Source: Varanus komodoensis (lineage: Eukaryota > Chordata > Lepidosauria > Squamata > Varanidae). Taken from it: a DNA stretch of 64,000 nt. The notes below the pieces were generated by a model. That model worked only from the letters and a program-made list of their open reading frames with translations, was not told the DNA's origin and searched no databases. The DNA lies in contig NW_025335568.1 in NCBI RefSeq assembly GCF_004798865.1, forward strand, positions 56,953,868 to 57,017,867, in the 5' to 3' direction. The position numbers and the translations under genes are program-made. Positions 22,611 to 33,085 of this stretch are shown here, one piece after another; the stretch's first letter is position 1, and the number at the start of each line of letters is the position of its first letter.

Positions 22611-22945
22611 GTGCAGATTATTGTAACTCAGGTGTGTGGAGCTTCTTTCAGCCTGAGGGCCAAATTCAGTTTTGGAGAAGCTCTCAAGGGCCACATTCCG
22701 GGACAGAAGGAGGTGGGACCAACATATCCAGAATCACCAAAATCACCTGCATGTTTTAGCTTAAAGCATTTTCTGCCAGCCATTAAACTTCAGGAAACGC
22801 ATTTCAGTCTCTTAGGGTGGGGAGAAATGCCCCAAAGATGGGAAAGTACCAAACAATTAGTGATCATGGGAAAGAGGTCAGAACTTCAGGAGTGCTAAAT
22901 TGAGAGTGGGCCAGATTTGTCCTTTGGGCTTGAGGTACTAACCCT
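22611..22945 (+). mobile_element. hAT-like non-autonomous DNA element
   Basis: The right end GAGTGGGCCAGATTTGTCCT then TTTGGGCTTGAGGTAC resembles the common hAT terminus GGGCCGGATTTGGCCC...GGGCCTTGAGTTTGA. Internal blocks TTTTGGAGAAGCTCT, TTTAGCTTAAAGC and CAAACAATTAGTGATCATGG recur in the copy at 35070-35430. No transposase sequence is present. The family name is an inference from terminal similarity. Confidence 0.55.
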
Positions 22946-23049
22946 AAAATCTATAGAAAGTGTCAAGTCAAATAACCAGTGTGGAATAGTTGTTCCAGGT
23001 TCTTGGCCATGATGTTCCTGGGAGATGTTTGGCCACTCACTGCCTTTCA

Positions 23050-23146
23050 GCTTAACCCCCTTCACCGGATTATTTTGAGGATAAACTGGAGAGAAGGAGA
23101 GCAACAATGCAAGCCTCCTTGCAAGAAAGTGGAATATAAATAGAGC
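23050..23146 (+). mobile_element. Sauria SINE 3' fragment
   Basis: A diverged 3' half: TTATTTTGAGGATAAACTGG, AGAGAAGGAGAGCAACAATG and a GTGGAATATAAATAG end. Confidence 0.55.
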
Positions 23147-23469
23147 AGTAGTTGACATCACCATTAGAGTAATATTAAATAACTTTGGGCAATGGGCAAA
23201 GATTATGTACCCTAGTTTTTACCTTCCGGCCACACATTGATTCAACCTATGGAAGGAAGCAGGGCCTGGTCCCTGCATTTAGTAGAAGATGAGAATATTC
23301 CTTTGCACATGTCACAACACTATGTGCACAGCTTTACAGGTTCCTGAATCATTGGTACAGTGAAAATACCTGAGCTAACTTAAGAAAAAGGATCACACTT
23401 GGATATGGAAATGGGATGGGAGACACTTAAGAGTGAAAAAGAGGACCCATCCCTATTGAAGAAGGACAG
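23147..23469. other. Unassigned stretch
   Basis: No repeat or coding signal recognised. Confidence 0.5.
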
Positions 23470-23586
23470 AGATAGACAATATGGCGCCTGCTAGAAGTAT
23501 ATGACTACAAACCCCATAATTCTTCATTAGCCATTCTGGCTGAAGCTGATGGAATTGTAGCTCAAAGATACCACCTTGCCCACCCC
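23470..23586. mobile_element. Palindromic MITE-like element
   Basis: The left arm includes ATGACTACAAACCCCATAAT and the right arm includes GATGGAATTGTAGCTCAAAG and CCACCTTGCCCACCCC. The arms form an imperfect inverted repeat of the same layout as 24508-24634. Diverged, with no coding capacity. Confidence 0.5.
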
Positions 23587-24507
23587 AGAAAGCCGTGCTG
23601 AGTTTCTTACCATATTCTATTCAGTGCTTGATATACAGACATTCCGGGTGATAATTCCTGTCCCTGTGCCTTTGAAGAGTTCCACATGCTGGATCCTTCA
23701 TGTCAGGAATTAAACTCACAAAAGTAGATCTGGTTGGTTTTCCCTCTAGCCAGGGGCAGTTGCAGCTACAGGATGCAGACAGGAGTCGTGAGAGTGTATG
23801 CTTCATCATGGAACAACAAGAACAACAACAAGGAGAAAGCTTTCACCTAAGGAAGGAAGATTCGACCTGCCCTCCTCTTCCTCTTTTTCCATGTGCACAG
23901 ATTTGGACTGTGATGCAGGAGTCAAGCGTGCCAGTCCTCACCTGCAACCTGAAGTGGGATGCTCCAAGAAGAAGAAGAGAAAATGTCTCATGGGATTCTT
24001 CTGGTTGCATAAAGTAACCTTCATTCTTCTGCCTCTGGAATGGGCACTTTTGGGGACTTTCTACACAGATTTGTTGGCACACACTTGCCTGACCTGTAGC
24101 ATGATCCTTGTTTCCCTAGAGCAGAGTCTGACAAGCACTTTGAATGCATCAAGATCCTTCCCCGGCCAGTTCTCAAGAAGTGCCTTGGGCAAGTCAGCAA
24201 GGGAACAAGTAAACAGCATGCGGTAAATATAACTGATTCTAGTATTACTTGGCCTAAGTAGTGACAGGAAACCTGTGAAAGAACCACGAGTGCTTGAATT
24301 GGTTACGGAGGAGATGTACAAATGCAGGCCATTAGAAAGTACTCATTCCATGGGTGAATTTGAACTCGTGTGTGTGTGTGGGGGGGGGGACGTCATAAGG
24401 ACTAAGCATGGGACTTTTTTGGGACACAGTGGTGTCTTTTTTTCAAAGAGGCAACTTCTGGTATGCTTGGGCCAGGGTTCAGCAATGTGGCTTTGTTTCT
24501 CATTTAG
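23587..24507. other. Unassigned stretch
   Basis: Short AAC/AAG-rich patches near 23810-23830 and 23968-23985. A GT run followed by G9 lies near 24369-24390. Overlapping short frames show no recognisable family. Confidence 0.45.
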
Positions 24508-24634
24508 CAGCCTTCTCCAGCCTTGTGCCTTCTAGATACATTTGGACGGCAAGTCCCAGAATTCCCAGTCAGTGGCCTATTGGATGGGAATTCTGGGAGT
24601 TGTAGTCCAAAGGCCACCAGGTTGGGGAAGGCTG
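24508..24634. mobile_element. Palindromic MITE-like (fold-back) element
   Basis: The termini CAGCCTTCTCCAG and GGGGAAGGCTG are near inverse. The inner arms contain a perfect 11-base inverted repeat, CAGAATTCCCA at 24557-24567 and TGGGAATTCTG at 24585-24595. The arms also carry the common GGGAGTTGTAGTCCAA word. Length about 127 bp. Non-autonomous and likely hAT-related by terminal character, which is an inference. Confidence 0.75.
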
Positions 24635-25091
24635 ATTGAGAGCATTTGCACAGGCTTCTCCAGTACCAGCTCTGCTTGGTTTTAAAGCAAGCTTCTTTCC
24701 AATAGCGGCTAAGAGGCAGAAGCGAGAGCCAGCCAGGCAGCTTCTTGCCTTCCTCAGTTTCTCTGAGTGGTGCTCAGCATCATGGAAAGCCCTGGCTGGG
24801 CACTTGGTGTGCAGGCATAAACTCCCAGCTTCAGTCTTTGGCACTGCCTATCCAATGGCAGCTTCCTTTTGGGAGGAGGTAATCATTCATATAAACCTTG
24901 CGACGGGAAGTTCCAGGATGCAGATGTGTTTTTGAATTACCTACCCATCTTTCGGGATCAGAGGTAAGGTCAGCATGCATGCATTTTCTGCCTTCTTTTG
25001 AAAGATAAATGGCCATCTGAAATAACAACATGGGTGGAAGATTTAATCAAACTTTCAGTTTTTGAAAGGGTGGACTTCAGGCGTAATCCAC
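24635..25091. other. Unassigned stretch with weak exon candidate
   Basis: The plus-strand frame 24821-24964 (48 codons, no start codon) ends beside a good splice-donor match, CAGAG|GTAAGG at 24959-24969. The residues read like ordinary protein (for example GNHSYKPCDGKFQDADVF) but match no family I know. The upstream acceptor has a poor pyrimidine tract. Chance is the default explanation. Confidence 0.25.
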
Positions 25092-25098
25092 AAATGGA

Positions 25099-25327
25099 GA
25101 GCCAGTGTGGTGTAGTGGTTCAGAGTGCAGGACTGCGGCTCAGGCGATCTGGGTTCTGGTCCACACTCAGCCACAGAGCTGTCTGGGTGACTTTGGGCCA
25201 GTCACAGACTCGCAACCCAACAACTACCCCGCAGGGTTGTTGTTGTGGGGATAAGATTGAGAGCAGGAGAAAGAGAATGATGTAAGTCTCTTTGAGTTCA
25301 TTGTAGGAAAAAAGCAGGATATAAATT
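25099..25327 (+). mobile_element. Sauria SINE, full length
   Basis: All three family parts are present. The tRNA-derived head has A-box-like GTGGTGTAGTGGTTCAGAGT and B-box-like GGGTTCTGGTCCACACTC. The middle is GTGACTTTGGGCCAGTCACA, and the BovB-like tail runs GTTGTTGTTGTGGGGATAAG to CAGGATATAAATT. A possible 7-base duplication AAATGGA lies at 25092-25098 and 25328-25334. Confidence 0.9.
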
Positions 25328-25334
25328 AAATGGA

Positions 25335-25723
25335 CATTTGAGGCACATTTGTCAAAATATATGAAAAATACTAAAAGAATACTTGTAATAACAGTTTGTT
25401 TTCTTGTATACTAACATTTAGGGATGTGTTATATATATAATTAGTGCTATGAATCTTTTTTACATTTTATTCATATTTTCCAATTTTATCTGCCCCTCTC
25501 CCCCACTTTGAATGAAGGTTTGGTGGAGTTTTGTGTGTGTGTGTTGCACAATAAAATAAGTAATAATAATAACTTAAAAAGTCCTTGGGACTTCCAGTTC
25601 AAAGGACTAGAAGGGACTTAATGACAACTGTGGGACTTGCTGCTCAATAAGCACACACAGTCTCAACTTACAATGTTTGCTTAAAAAAATACATACGAAC
25701 CTTGCTGGGCCAGACCAAAAGCC
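25335..25723. other. Unassigned AT-rich stretch
   Basis: A-rich and T-rich sequence with short ATAT and TAATAA runs near 25425-25445 and 25560-25580, and a short GT run near 25530. No family recognised. Confidence 0.5.
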
Positions 25724-25731
25724 TAATTAAA

Positions 25732-25908
25732 CCACTGTGGTATAATAGTTTAGAGTGTTGGATTGAGGTTCAGGAGATCTGGCCTCTAGTCCCCACTCAC
25801 TGGGTGAATTTGGGCTGGAGTTGTTGTGAGGGTGAAAATGGAGAGGAGGAGGTCCTTGTTAAGCAACCTTGGCATCCTTGCAAGAGGAAAAGAGGCGTGA
25901 TATAAATA
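25732..25908 (+). mobile_element. Sauria SINE with internal deletion
   Basis: The head CCACTGTGGTATAATAGTTT and 'ctctagtccccactcactgg' are present, and GAATTTGGGCTGGAGTTGTTGTGAGG joins the middle directly to the 3' part. About 40 bases of the usual middle are missing. The tail is GAGGCGTGATATAAATATAA. TAATTAAA flanks both ends (25724-25731 and 25909-25916) but is AT-rich. Confidence 0.75.
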
Positions 25909-25916
25909 TAATTAAA

Positions 25917-27559
25917 AAATTAAAATTAAATAGGCCAGCCTGCCTAGACCAGCTGTAAGAAAGACATGAAGGCAATAGCATTGTCCTGGTGAAGTTCCCC
26001 ATCAGTTGGTATGAAGAGACATACTGTCGCCACTACTCTTAATATTTAGCTGTTGTGATTAGTAACTATTGATAGTCTTATGCTCTATGACTGTCTCTAA
26101 TCGTCTTTTAGAAATTAGTGGAAAATAAAAGAAAATAATCTTTTAGCAAGATTATTACATCTTGCACCAGTGGAAACCCTACTTTAGCTATGCATTTTGT
26201 GAAAAAGACCTTCCATTTATCTATGTGATATCTACCTCCATTGGATGCCCAGCTCCTATCATGAAAGAATTAGAAAAACTTCTCCACTTTCCAGTAACTC
26301 CCCAGCCAAATAAGTCTTGCAAAATTGAGGTGGGCAGACAGTCTCTACTCAGATGCTTGGGACTTCAGTTCTCAGCGTGCTTGACCAGGCCAGGCTGGCA
26401 GGGACTTCTGGAGATCTACCTTTCGCCCACCCCTGCACTAGCAGAGCTCACTGGGTGATGATGGGGCTTTTGGTCCAACACACTGGGAGAGCATCAAGTT
26501 GGGGAAGTCTGTGCTCGATGAAGGAAGGTTTTATTTGATAACAATTAATTGAAAATGTCTATTGCTACAACTCTTCATACATATGCACATCTCAACTGAA
26601 CCAATTACCAATTTTCCTGGTATGCTAGCAAAGCAATTAGATGCAATGGCAGCTAGGACTCCTGTTCCTATCATAATTATGGAAGAAGAGGACTTCATCA
26701 GGAGCAGCCTTCACTGTTGCTTCAAATGCTTTCCTTTGGTATCACCCAGTGCAAGTGAGCAGATGAAGATTGATACACTGAGAAGAAGGCCCAAAGGATG
26801 AACGTATGTATGTTGGCCAGATGCAAAAAGGGCCAGGCTGCTGCACTTTTACGAGCTGTGGAGAAGCACATTTTTTGCAGATTTCCCATGTCCTCTGCTG
26901 AAAGGACTCTTCCTGCGGAAGCATTAACCAATCAGGCGCCCTACCTTAGTATGCTATGGGCTTGGTCCGAGCTGCTGCTTGCCGGTGGCAACCCAGTGTG
27001 GCAAATGAGGAGTTAAAACTCTGTCCCTGGCAGCTGCTGCCAGCAACCCCACAATTAGGGTTAATAAAACAGCAGGAGTTCCTTGTGGGGAAAGTTAACA
27101 AGTCTAATTGGCAGCACGTCCTTCATTCCCAGACGACAGGAGAGTGTAAACTGACAAGGGGCCAGGCTGGCTGGCTTGCAAAGAGAGATTAGGAGGTTGA
27201 AAAATGGGGGATTTGGGTTGGAGGAGAGCAGAATGTTTATTTCAAGCCTTTAGGAAATATATATGTTCTACTTTGGTGCAACCAAAGAAAGTGAAGGCCT
27301 CCTGAAAGGAGTGTATGGACTATATCTTAGCTGCACTAAGCTGTGGACTTATTCTAATTTTTAGCCTTCTCAAATGTACAAATCCAGTTTGGACCCTCCC
27401 AGCTTTATTGTCTTTGTTCTCCTGATAGTCTCGTAAAGTAGTCTGCTATTGTTTGCAATTCTCAGAGGGGGAACTGAGAGAGCAACTGACTGCTCAAGGT
27501 AAAGACTGATCTGTGAACCACATGTATCTTCATGCCGCTAGGGTCGCTGCCTCTTCTGC
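25917..27559. other. Mostly unassigned stretch
   Basis: 26270-26510 contains a degenerate palindromic MITE-like pattern (GGGACTTCAGTTCTCAGCGT near 26360, CAAGTTGGGGAAGTCTGTGC near 26495). The 26880-27130 segment is repeat-free with an evenly mixed composition and could be conserved non-coding sequence; no coding frame is recognised. Confidence 0.4.
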
Positions 27560-27870
27560 TGATGCATAAGAAGACTCCTGTGGGATCAGGCTAAAGACCT
27601 AAGCGGACCAGCAGCTTGTTTCTCACAGGAGCCAACCAGAAACCTACGAGAAGGCCACAAGCAGGACATGAGTATAAGCCGAGTCTCCTGCTTGTGTTCC
27701 CCAGCAACTGGAGTACCTGGGTGTACTGCCACTGAGAAGTAGTGTCTACTTCTCAGAGCTAGTAGCCAGGGAAAGCCTTTGGCTCTGTGGGCTGGTCCCA
27801 TCCCCTTCTGAAACCATCCAAGTAGGTGGACATCATCACATCTTGTGCTAGCAGATCCTATAATGGGACT
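27560..27870 (-). mobile_element. CR1-like LINE 3' tail
   Basis: Reverse order of the tail: ATAAGAAGACTCCTGTGGGA, GAGCCAACCAGAAACCTACG, GTGTTCCCCAGCAACTGGAG, then CCATCCCCTTCTGAAACCAT. No RT coding sequence remains. Confidence 0.75.
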
Positions 27871-28469
27871 ATTATGGTTGAAGTCTTTTTGCTACTTCTG
27901 GCAGAGCTCCCAAGCTTCTGTCTGCTTCCTGGTGCTCGACTCTCCGTACCCTTTCTGTGTCTGGAGGAAACACCCACATGGAGACACATGTATGACATTT
28001 CTGCTGGGCAGCTAATTAAGGCTGAAAACTTCTGCTGGCACAAAAGTTGACCACCTGCCAATGCTACAGTGGTATGAAGGTCAGATTTTGTGCACATGGT
28101 GCTAAATGGATTTTTGCATTGGAGGTGCAGGATTTTGAAAACAGAAAATGCTTCAGCCAGGGATGGATCTGAGGATTATAATGAAAGGAATGGAAATCTT
28201 TTGCCTGTAAGGCTAAAGCAGGCGGTGGAGGGTTGTGTACTGTGTGGGCTCTGTCCCCTCCACTCTCTAAGTGCCACTTCCTGTCCCAAGAAGAGGAATC
28301 CTCATGTTATCCCTGATTCTGATTGGAGATACTGGGATTCTCTTGTGTACCACCTGTCCTGCCAATAGCAAACCAACTCCTGGCCCAGAACAAGTTTCCT
28401 CCCCCTGTTATACTGGGTTCAGAGTAGACTTGAAAGGGAATGATTATCTTTTCCTTCCTTGTTGAAGGT
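27871..28469. other. Unassigned stretch
   Basis: No repeat or exon recognised. Short frames on both strands have no known domain. Confidence 0.5.
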
Positions 28470-28477
28470 AGTATTTC

Positions 28478-28708
28478 AAAGAGCCAGTGTGGTGTAGTGG
28501 TTAAGGGTGGGGGTCTGGGACTCAGGTGATCTGGGTTCTAGTCCCCGCTCAGCCATGGAGTTCACTGGGTGACTTTGGGCCAGTCACGGACTCTCAGCCC
28601 AGATGACCTCACATGGTTCTTGTTGTGGGGATAAGGTTGAGAGGAGGAGAATTATGTAAGCTGCTTTCAGTTCCGTGGAAGAAAAAAGGCAGGATATAAA
28701 TATAATTA
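28478..28708 (+). mobile_element. Sauria SINE, full length, with 8-bp TSD
   Basis: GAGCCAGTGTGGTGTAGTGG head, CTGGGTTCTAGTCCCCGCTC B-box region, GACTTTGGGCCAGTCACGGA middle, TGTTGTGGGGATAAGGTTGA and GGCAGGATATAAATATAATT tail. AGTATTTC occurs at 28470-28477 and 28709-28716. Together with 25099 it is the best preserved copy here, so among the younger ones. Confidence 0.92.
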
Positions 28709-28899
28709 AGTATTTCCCATGTGAGGAAAACCAAGGAGGAGCAAAGCCAGGCAATACACTTGTCTGGCATATGGCCCTGTCTAGGTGCGGACCATGCTTC
28801 TTTGATATCCTTCGGCCTGTTGATGTCTAGGTGGGCTTCATTCCGTCTCCCACCAAATTTTAGTTGTCCACCTAAAGCTGTATGGCAGATGAGATTACA

Positions 28900-28968
28900 A
28901 CATAGAAAGACAGAAACAGAGCAAGTCAGAAGGGGTCTCCCGGACCATCTAGTCTGACCTCCGGTGTT
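28900..28968 (-). mobile_element. CR1 LINE 3' tip
   Basis: ACATAGAAAGACAGAAACAG, then AGTCAGAAGGGGTCTCCCGG and CATCTAGTCTGACCTC is the reversed CR1 3' terminus, as at 53431. Confidence 0.75.
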
Positions 28969-29137
28969 GTTACATGTCATAAAATCTTCTCTGGTTTATG
29001 CTGATCCTATGAGTATTCCTTAACAGCCCTGCTCAGCGCTTCTAAACTCAAGATTGTGACTTCCTTTATAGAATCCACCTTCTAGTTAGTCATCATCTTC
29101 TTCTACTGCCTTTGGCTTCCCCTAGTGTTATGCAGAA
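28969..29137 (-). mobile_element. RTE-like LINE fragment (second family)
   Basis: CAGCCCTGCTCAGCGCTTCT, then TTGTGACTTCCTTTATAGAA and CTACTGCCTTTGGCTTCCCC match the copies at 8336 and 20765. The 3' end is degraded. It adjoins the CR1 tip. Confidence 0.7.
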
Positions 29138-30984
29138 ATGTCTGTTGTGAAACTTTACCTTTGTTACATTTGAACAGAAGAGAATGTTCATCAGCCACAT
29201 TTCTGCTTGTCATTTGCTCCCAGCTCTCTCCACCTCCACCTCTGCCTCAGGCTGGGTTGGGTTGGGTTGTCAGTACTGACCGAATAGACCAATGGTCTGA
29301 CTGGGTATACAATTTCCCGCGTTGAGTGTTTCCAGTGCACCTCAAATGGAAGGAGAGTGCAGGGTCTTATGGTGCAGTTTCATGGAAAACTGGAAATCTT
29401 ATCATTTCCAGTTTGAAACTGGACAGGGAAATATTTGCAAAATGGAAAGGTGTTTCTTTTTTCTTCTTCTAGCTTGAGCTGATAATCACGAGTGGGTGGA
29501 CATGCAGCACTGCATCTAAAGTGGCTAGCACTGTAATGGTCTGAGTGGGAACAGTTCTGTATGCGGAGAGACCCCGTTCTGCTTTTATCAGAGGCAGCAC
29601 AAAACAGCAACAACTCAATAGATTATGGCTACATAGAGATTTCTACTTAAAATAGGATGAATCACCCTCTGTTTCCCACTTGAATGGTTTAATTAAGTCT
29701 CTATATTTGGCACAGTAACTCTTCATAGTTCTGTCTTCTACCTAATATATTTAGCTGAATGTTTACCCCAAAGGGTTGGGGTTTTTGTTTTTTTTGTTTT
29801 TGGGTGAGTGAACAAGACATTGGAAGATCACCTCTTTCAGAGTAAAACAGTTTATCCTTCAATTGTTTTGAGTTTAACTAAACAGCTATTGTTCTTATAC
29901 ACTGCTAATTTAATGATTAGGCTGTGTAAATTTGTTCCTGTTTGTAAAGTAGTTTTAATACTCTTGACTGTTCCCAAAAATAATCCACGTATACATACTC
30001 TGTTTTTTGTGTGTTAATCAATATGTTTGAAGGTGATTTCATATGATAATGTGCCCGTTGTTGAGTCTGATACTGCATCTTCTTTATAATGATTTACAGA
30101 CATGGAATCATGCATTAGAACTGGGCACAACCCAAAGCTGTTTTTCATATTGGATGGATTTGTCCAAAGATAGAACATGTGGGAGGCAAAATATCCTCTG
30201 GTTATGTGTCCTTGCTCAGTTTTTACTTGGCTGTTTCAATGGTATGACTTAATTTGGAGGAGTTTCTATAACCTACAGCAAATAGATGTAGAGAGCAATC
30301 CCATGGCCCCTAGACATTGTCTGGGAGGCCATAGGATAATTCAGGTTTCCAGACCTGTGGTTGCAGAGACAGCTCCATCTTTGGAGCTGGGAATCTGTGC
30401 TCTGACCTCACAGCTGGCATGGAAAGAACCATGTCAGCTGACTCTCTGAATTCAAGAACTCAACCTCAGAGAGAGGGTGAAGAAGGAGGGGAGAGGAAGG
30501 GAGGGGAGAAACTACAGCCACCGGGCTGAAAGATGCCCTGATGATGTTCCAGCCTCCTTCTCCTTCCCTCTGAAGAGCCTCAGTTAGACTTGCCTTCATA
30601 GCTAAAATGTGGAGCAGGAGGAGCAGGGAAGCGGAGAGCACCTCCCCGGTTGTTCTGCTCTGAATCAGAAACTCATAAGCGTCAGCATTTGAGGCCTTAT
30701 GAGTATCAAGGACACAGCTGATAGAATGGCTTCCTTAATTGAGAGTTCTTTGCATGACAATACTAGTGTAGTTTTATCGCCACTTGGAAGTGGTCACTTA
30801 TTAGCAGCCTCATTCTGTCCCACAATAATGCACACTGACACAAAGCCCTTTTGTGATACAACACAGTGGTATAAAACTGTTATTTGTCTGTGGAAGAAGG
30901 GAAGAAAGCCGTCGGTAATGAGATGTGTCAGTTCATCATCTTCTGTTCAAGTCAATGCAAAAAAGAACTGATGCTTTGATAGTA
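29138..30984. other. Unassigned stretch
   Basis: No repeat family recognised across about 1.8 kb, except a T/TTG-rich tract near 29780-29805. Composition alternates between AT-rich (29640-30110) and purine-rich (30470-30520). No coding frame has a known domain. Confidence 0.5.
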
Positions 30985-31190
30985 GGAACGACAGCTCATT
31001 TGTATAATGCTTCTAAGTTTTCGAAGCACTTCACATACTGTAGAGTTGCAATCCTTAGAACAACCTTGAAAGGCAAGTATTATTATCTCCCATATTGCAA
31101 ATGGAAGGGCTGAGGCCCTCTAGTGGGTTCGTGGCAGAAGAGAAATTCCCATCAGTAGCTCAGTCGCTTGGCCAGTCCTCCCGTGAGGCA
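30985..31190 (+). repeat. MIR-like / L2-type ancient SINE body
   Basis: The order CAGCTCATTTGTATAATGCT, CGAAGCACTTCACATACTGT, CAACCTTGAAAGGCAAGTAT, TATTATCTCCCATATTGCAA and GGCTGAGGCCCTC follows a MIR/CORE-SINE-like pattern found across amniotes. It is well diverged, fitting great age. Confidence 0.55.
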
Positions 31191-31436
31191 AAGTGAGGCA
31201 GCTGTCTCAGGCAGCAGACTCAGGCTATCGGGAAAGGGCAGGCACTTGTGCTAATTGATTTATCATTCCTGCCAGAGAGGACAAGAGCTGGTTGTTGGAT
31301 TTCCTGCCTCAGGTGCCAAAATAACTTACCTTGTATTAGTTATTATGACTTGGCAAGTGGCCATTTCTTGTCCTACTTGAGGCAGTGGAATGTCGTGGGT
31401 TGTCCTTACTTAGAAACATGCCAGAACAATAGATTT
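31191..31436. other. Unassigned stretch
   Basis: Near 31170-31225 'cctcccgtgaggcaaagtga' and 'gctgtctcaggcagcagact' suggest another old dispersed repeat, not assigned. Confidence 0.4.
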
Positions 31437-31552
31437 AAGGTGCCATCCTATGCAAGTTTAGAGAGACAAAATGCCTACAGCTCCCAGAATGGCTGACTGC
31501 AGCATGCTGGGAGATAGGGTTTTTTTCTAATCACCCATAGGATTACCCATCT
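31437..31552. mobile_element. Palindromic MITE-like element, second family
   Basis: The ends GGTGCCATCCTATGCAAGTT and CTAATCACCCATAGGATTAC are imperfect inverse copies. The centre carries CTACAGCTCCCAGAATGGCT facing CAGCATGCTGGGAGATAGGG. About 116 bp, no coding capacity. The same design is seen at 57755-57872. Confidence 0.7.
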
Positions 31553-32051
31553 CTAGGAAGGTGCCTCCCCTATGTAGAAGGTGTTCATAGGGCAGGAGAT
31601 TCAAGATGGGTGACATCATTTTCCCCAAATGTTTTCTGTTGGTGTAATTGCATGTTACAAGAAACATAGTGCAGTCCAAGTCACTTTGTGAGTTGGTCTT
31701 ATTGCAGGGTGAATTTGCCCCCGATGCCATATGACTTGTTTGCCATGGATTGGGTCAAATCACTGCTCACATAATAACATCAAGATGTGAATCACTCCAT
31801 GATTCAGAAGAAGAGCCATCAGCCTTTAAATGCCACTGAAAACATTTCCTGTAAATATGCTGCTTTAGGTGCTATAACAATTAGCAATCTTGTGAGGTAT
31901 CTGTGCTGCCAGTGAGGGGGTCAGATCAAGCCACCCATGGTCCTGGACTGGGAGCCGTGGGTTCTGAGGGCAGGAAGCATCTGAAGGTGCACGTGACCAT
32001 GGTGGTCCTCACAGTCGTTGGTGAGATGGGGTGGGGGAGAATGGCCTTCCC
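31553..32051. other. Unassigned stretch
   Basis: No repeat or exon recognised. Confidence 0.5.
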
Positions 32052-32335
32052 CAGCGACAACATTTATTTATTTGGTTACCTTTGTATGCTGCCCCACAGC
32101 CAGAAGGCTCTCGGGGTGGCTTACAAGGCAATCGTAAACAATGGTACAGATAAAAATAAATGGCAATGATAATTAAAACCATAAAACATAAAGTAAATAT
32201 ACAATATAAATACAGCAGGAGGGTAAACACAGTGTAACCAATAAAACAATAAAGCAGCAGCAAGACCAATAATCATAATCTAAAAACAGATACTAAATAA
32301 AAAAAAGTGTTAACTTGGTGCCAAAAGCAAGGTAA
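32052..32335 (-). mobile_element. L2-clade LINE 3' UTR and tail
   Basis: ATTTATTTATTTGGTTACCT, then CCAGAAGGCTCTCGGGGTGG and a long A-rich 3' UTR with ATAAAAC words. It ends in TTAACTTGGTGCCAAAAG, the reverse of the end of L2 RT coding sequence. Confidence 0.7.
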
Positions 32336-32714
32336 AGTGGGTGTATTATCTTTTGGGGTGACTTGGCCTTGAATGAGTGATTAAGACACATTAGCTTTAC
32401 AACAGCCGTGCTCCTGATGGAGATGACAGCTTCTGTGATAGCTTTGTTAATTCACAGCTGCCTAATTTTTTTCCCACTCTCAGGTGTAGCTATAGGGTTT
32501 GTCACAATGAGCACCTGCACGTCATGATGGCACACTGTACCACTGCATTTTGTGGTGTTCCCACATTTTCATTTTATACACTAGGATCGCTTTTCCTACC
32601 TTTATTTCAGAATGTGAGGTTGTAACAAAATGGATTCACTTTCAGACTGCAAAGCGGTTTCACTTTGCTACAGGTTGCTTTAGAATGTTTGAATGACAAA
32701 GCTGCCATAATCAC
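32336..32714. other. Unassigned stretch
   Basis: No repeat or exon recognised. Confidence 0.5.
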
Positions 32715-33085
32715 ATCCAGGATGCTGATGAGTGATACCTAGGGCAAAAAGGAAAGGGGGCCTTTTCAGTGGTGTCCCCCAGTTATGGAAAGATCTTCCC
32801 AGCGAGGCCCATCTGGTGCCAACATTGTCTTTTGGGCCCAGGCAAGGACTGTCCTCTACTTTTGGTACAATATGATAAGGTTTCTAATTGGATCCTAGGA
32901 ATTCTGATTGTTGACTCTTAAAATTGTTTATATATACATAGATGTGTGAGTTTTGTCTGTATATGTGTTTGCATTTTAATGATAGTTATAAAATGCAAAA
33001 TATGGTATTGTTTGATTTTTAATCTTTGCAAACCACACATGGAGCATTGGCTTTTGGGCGGTATAAAAATGTAAATAATGAAATG
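32715..33085 (+). mobile_element. L2-clade LINE fragment, RT C-terminus to 3' end
   Basis: CTTTTCAGTGGTGTCCCCCA then GTTATGGAAAGATCTTCCCA encodes an FSVVSPSYGKIFP-like version of FSVVAPRLWNxLP. The 3' UTR is T-rich and ends GGCTTTTGGGCGGTATAAAA then ATGTAAATAATG, the L2 tail. Confidence 0.78.
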
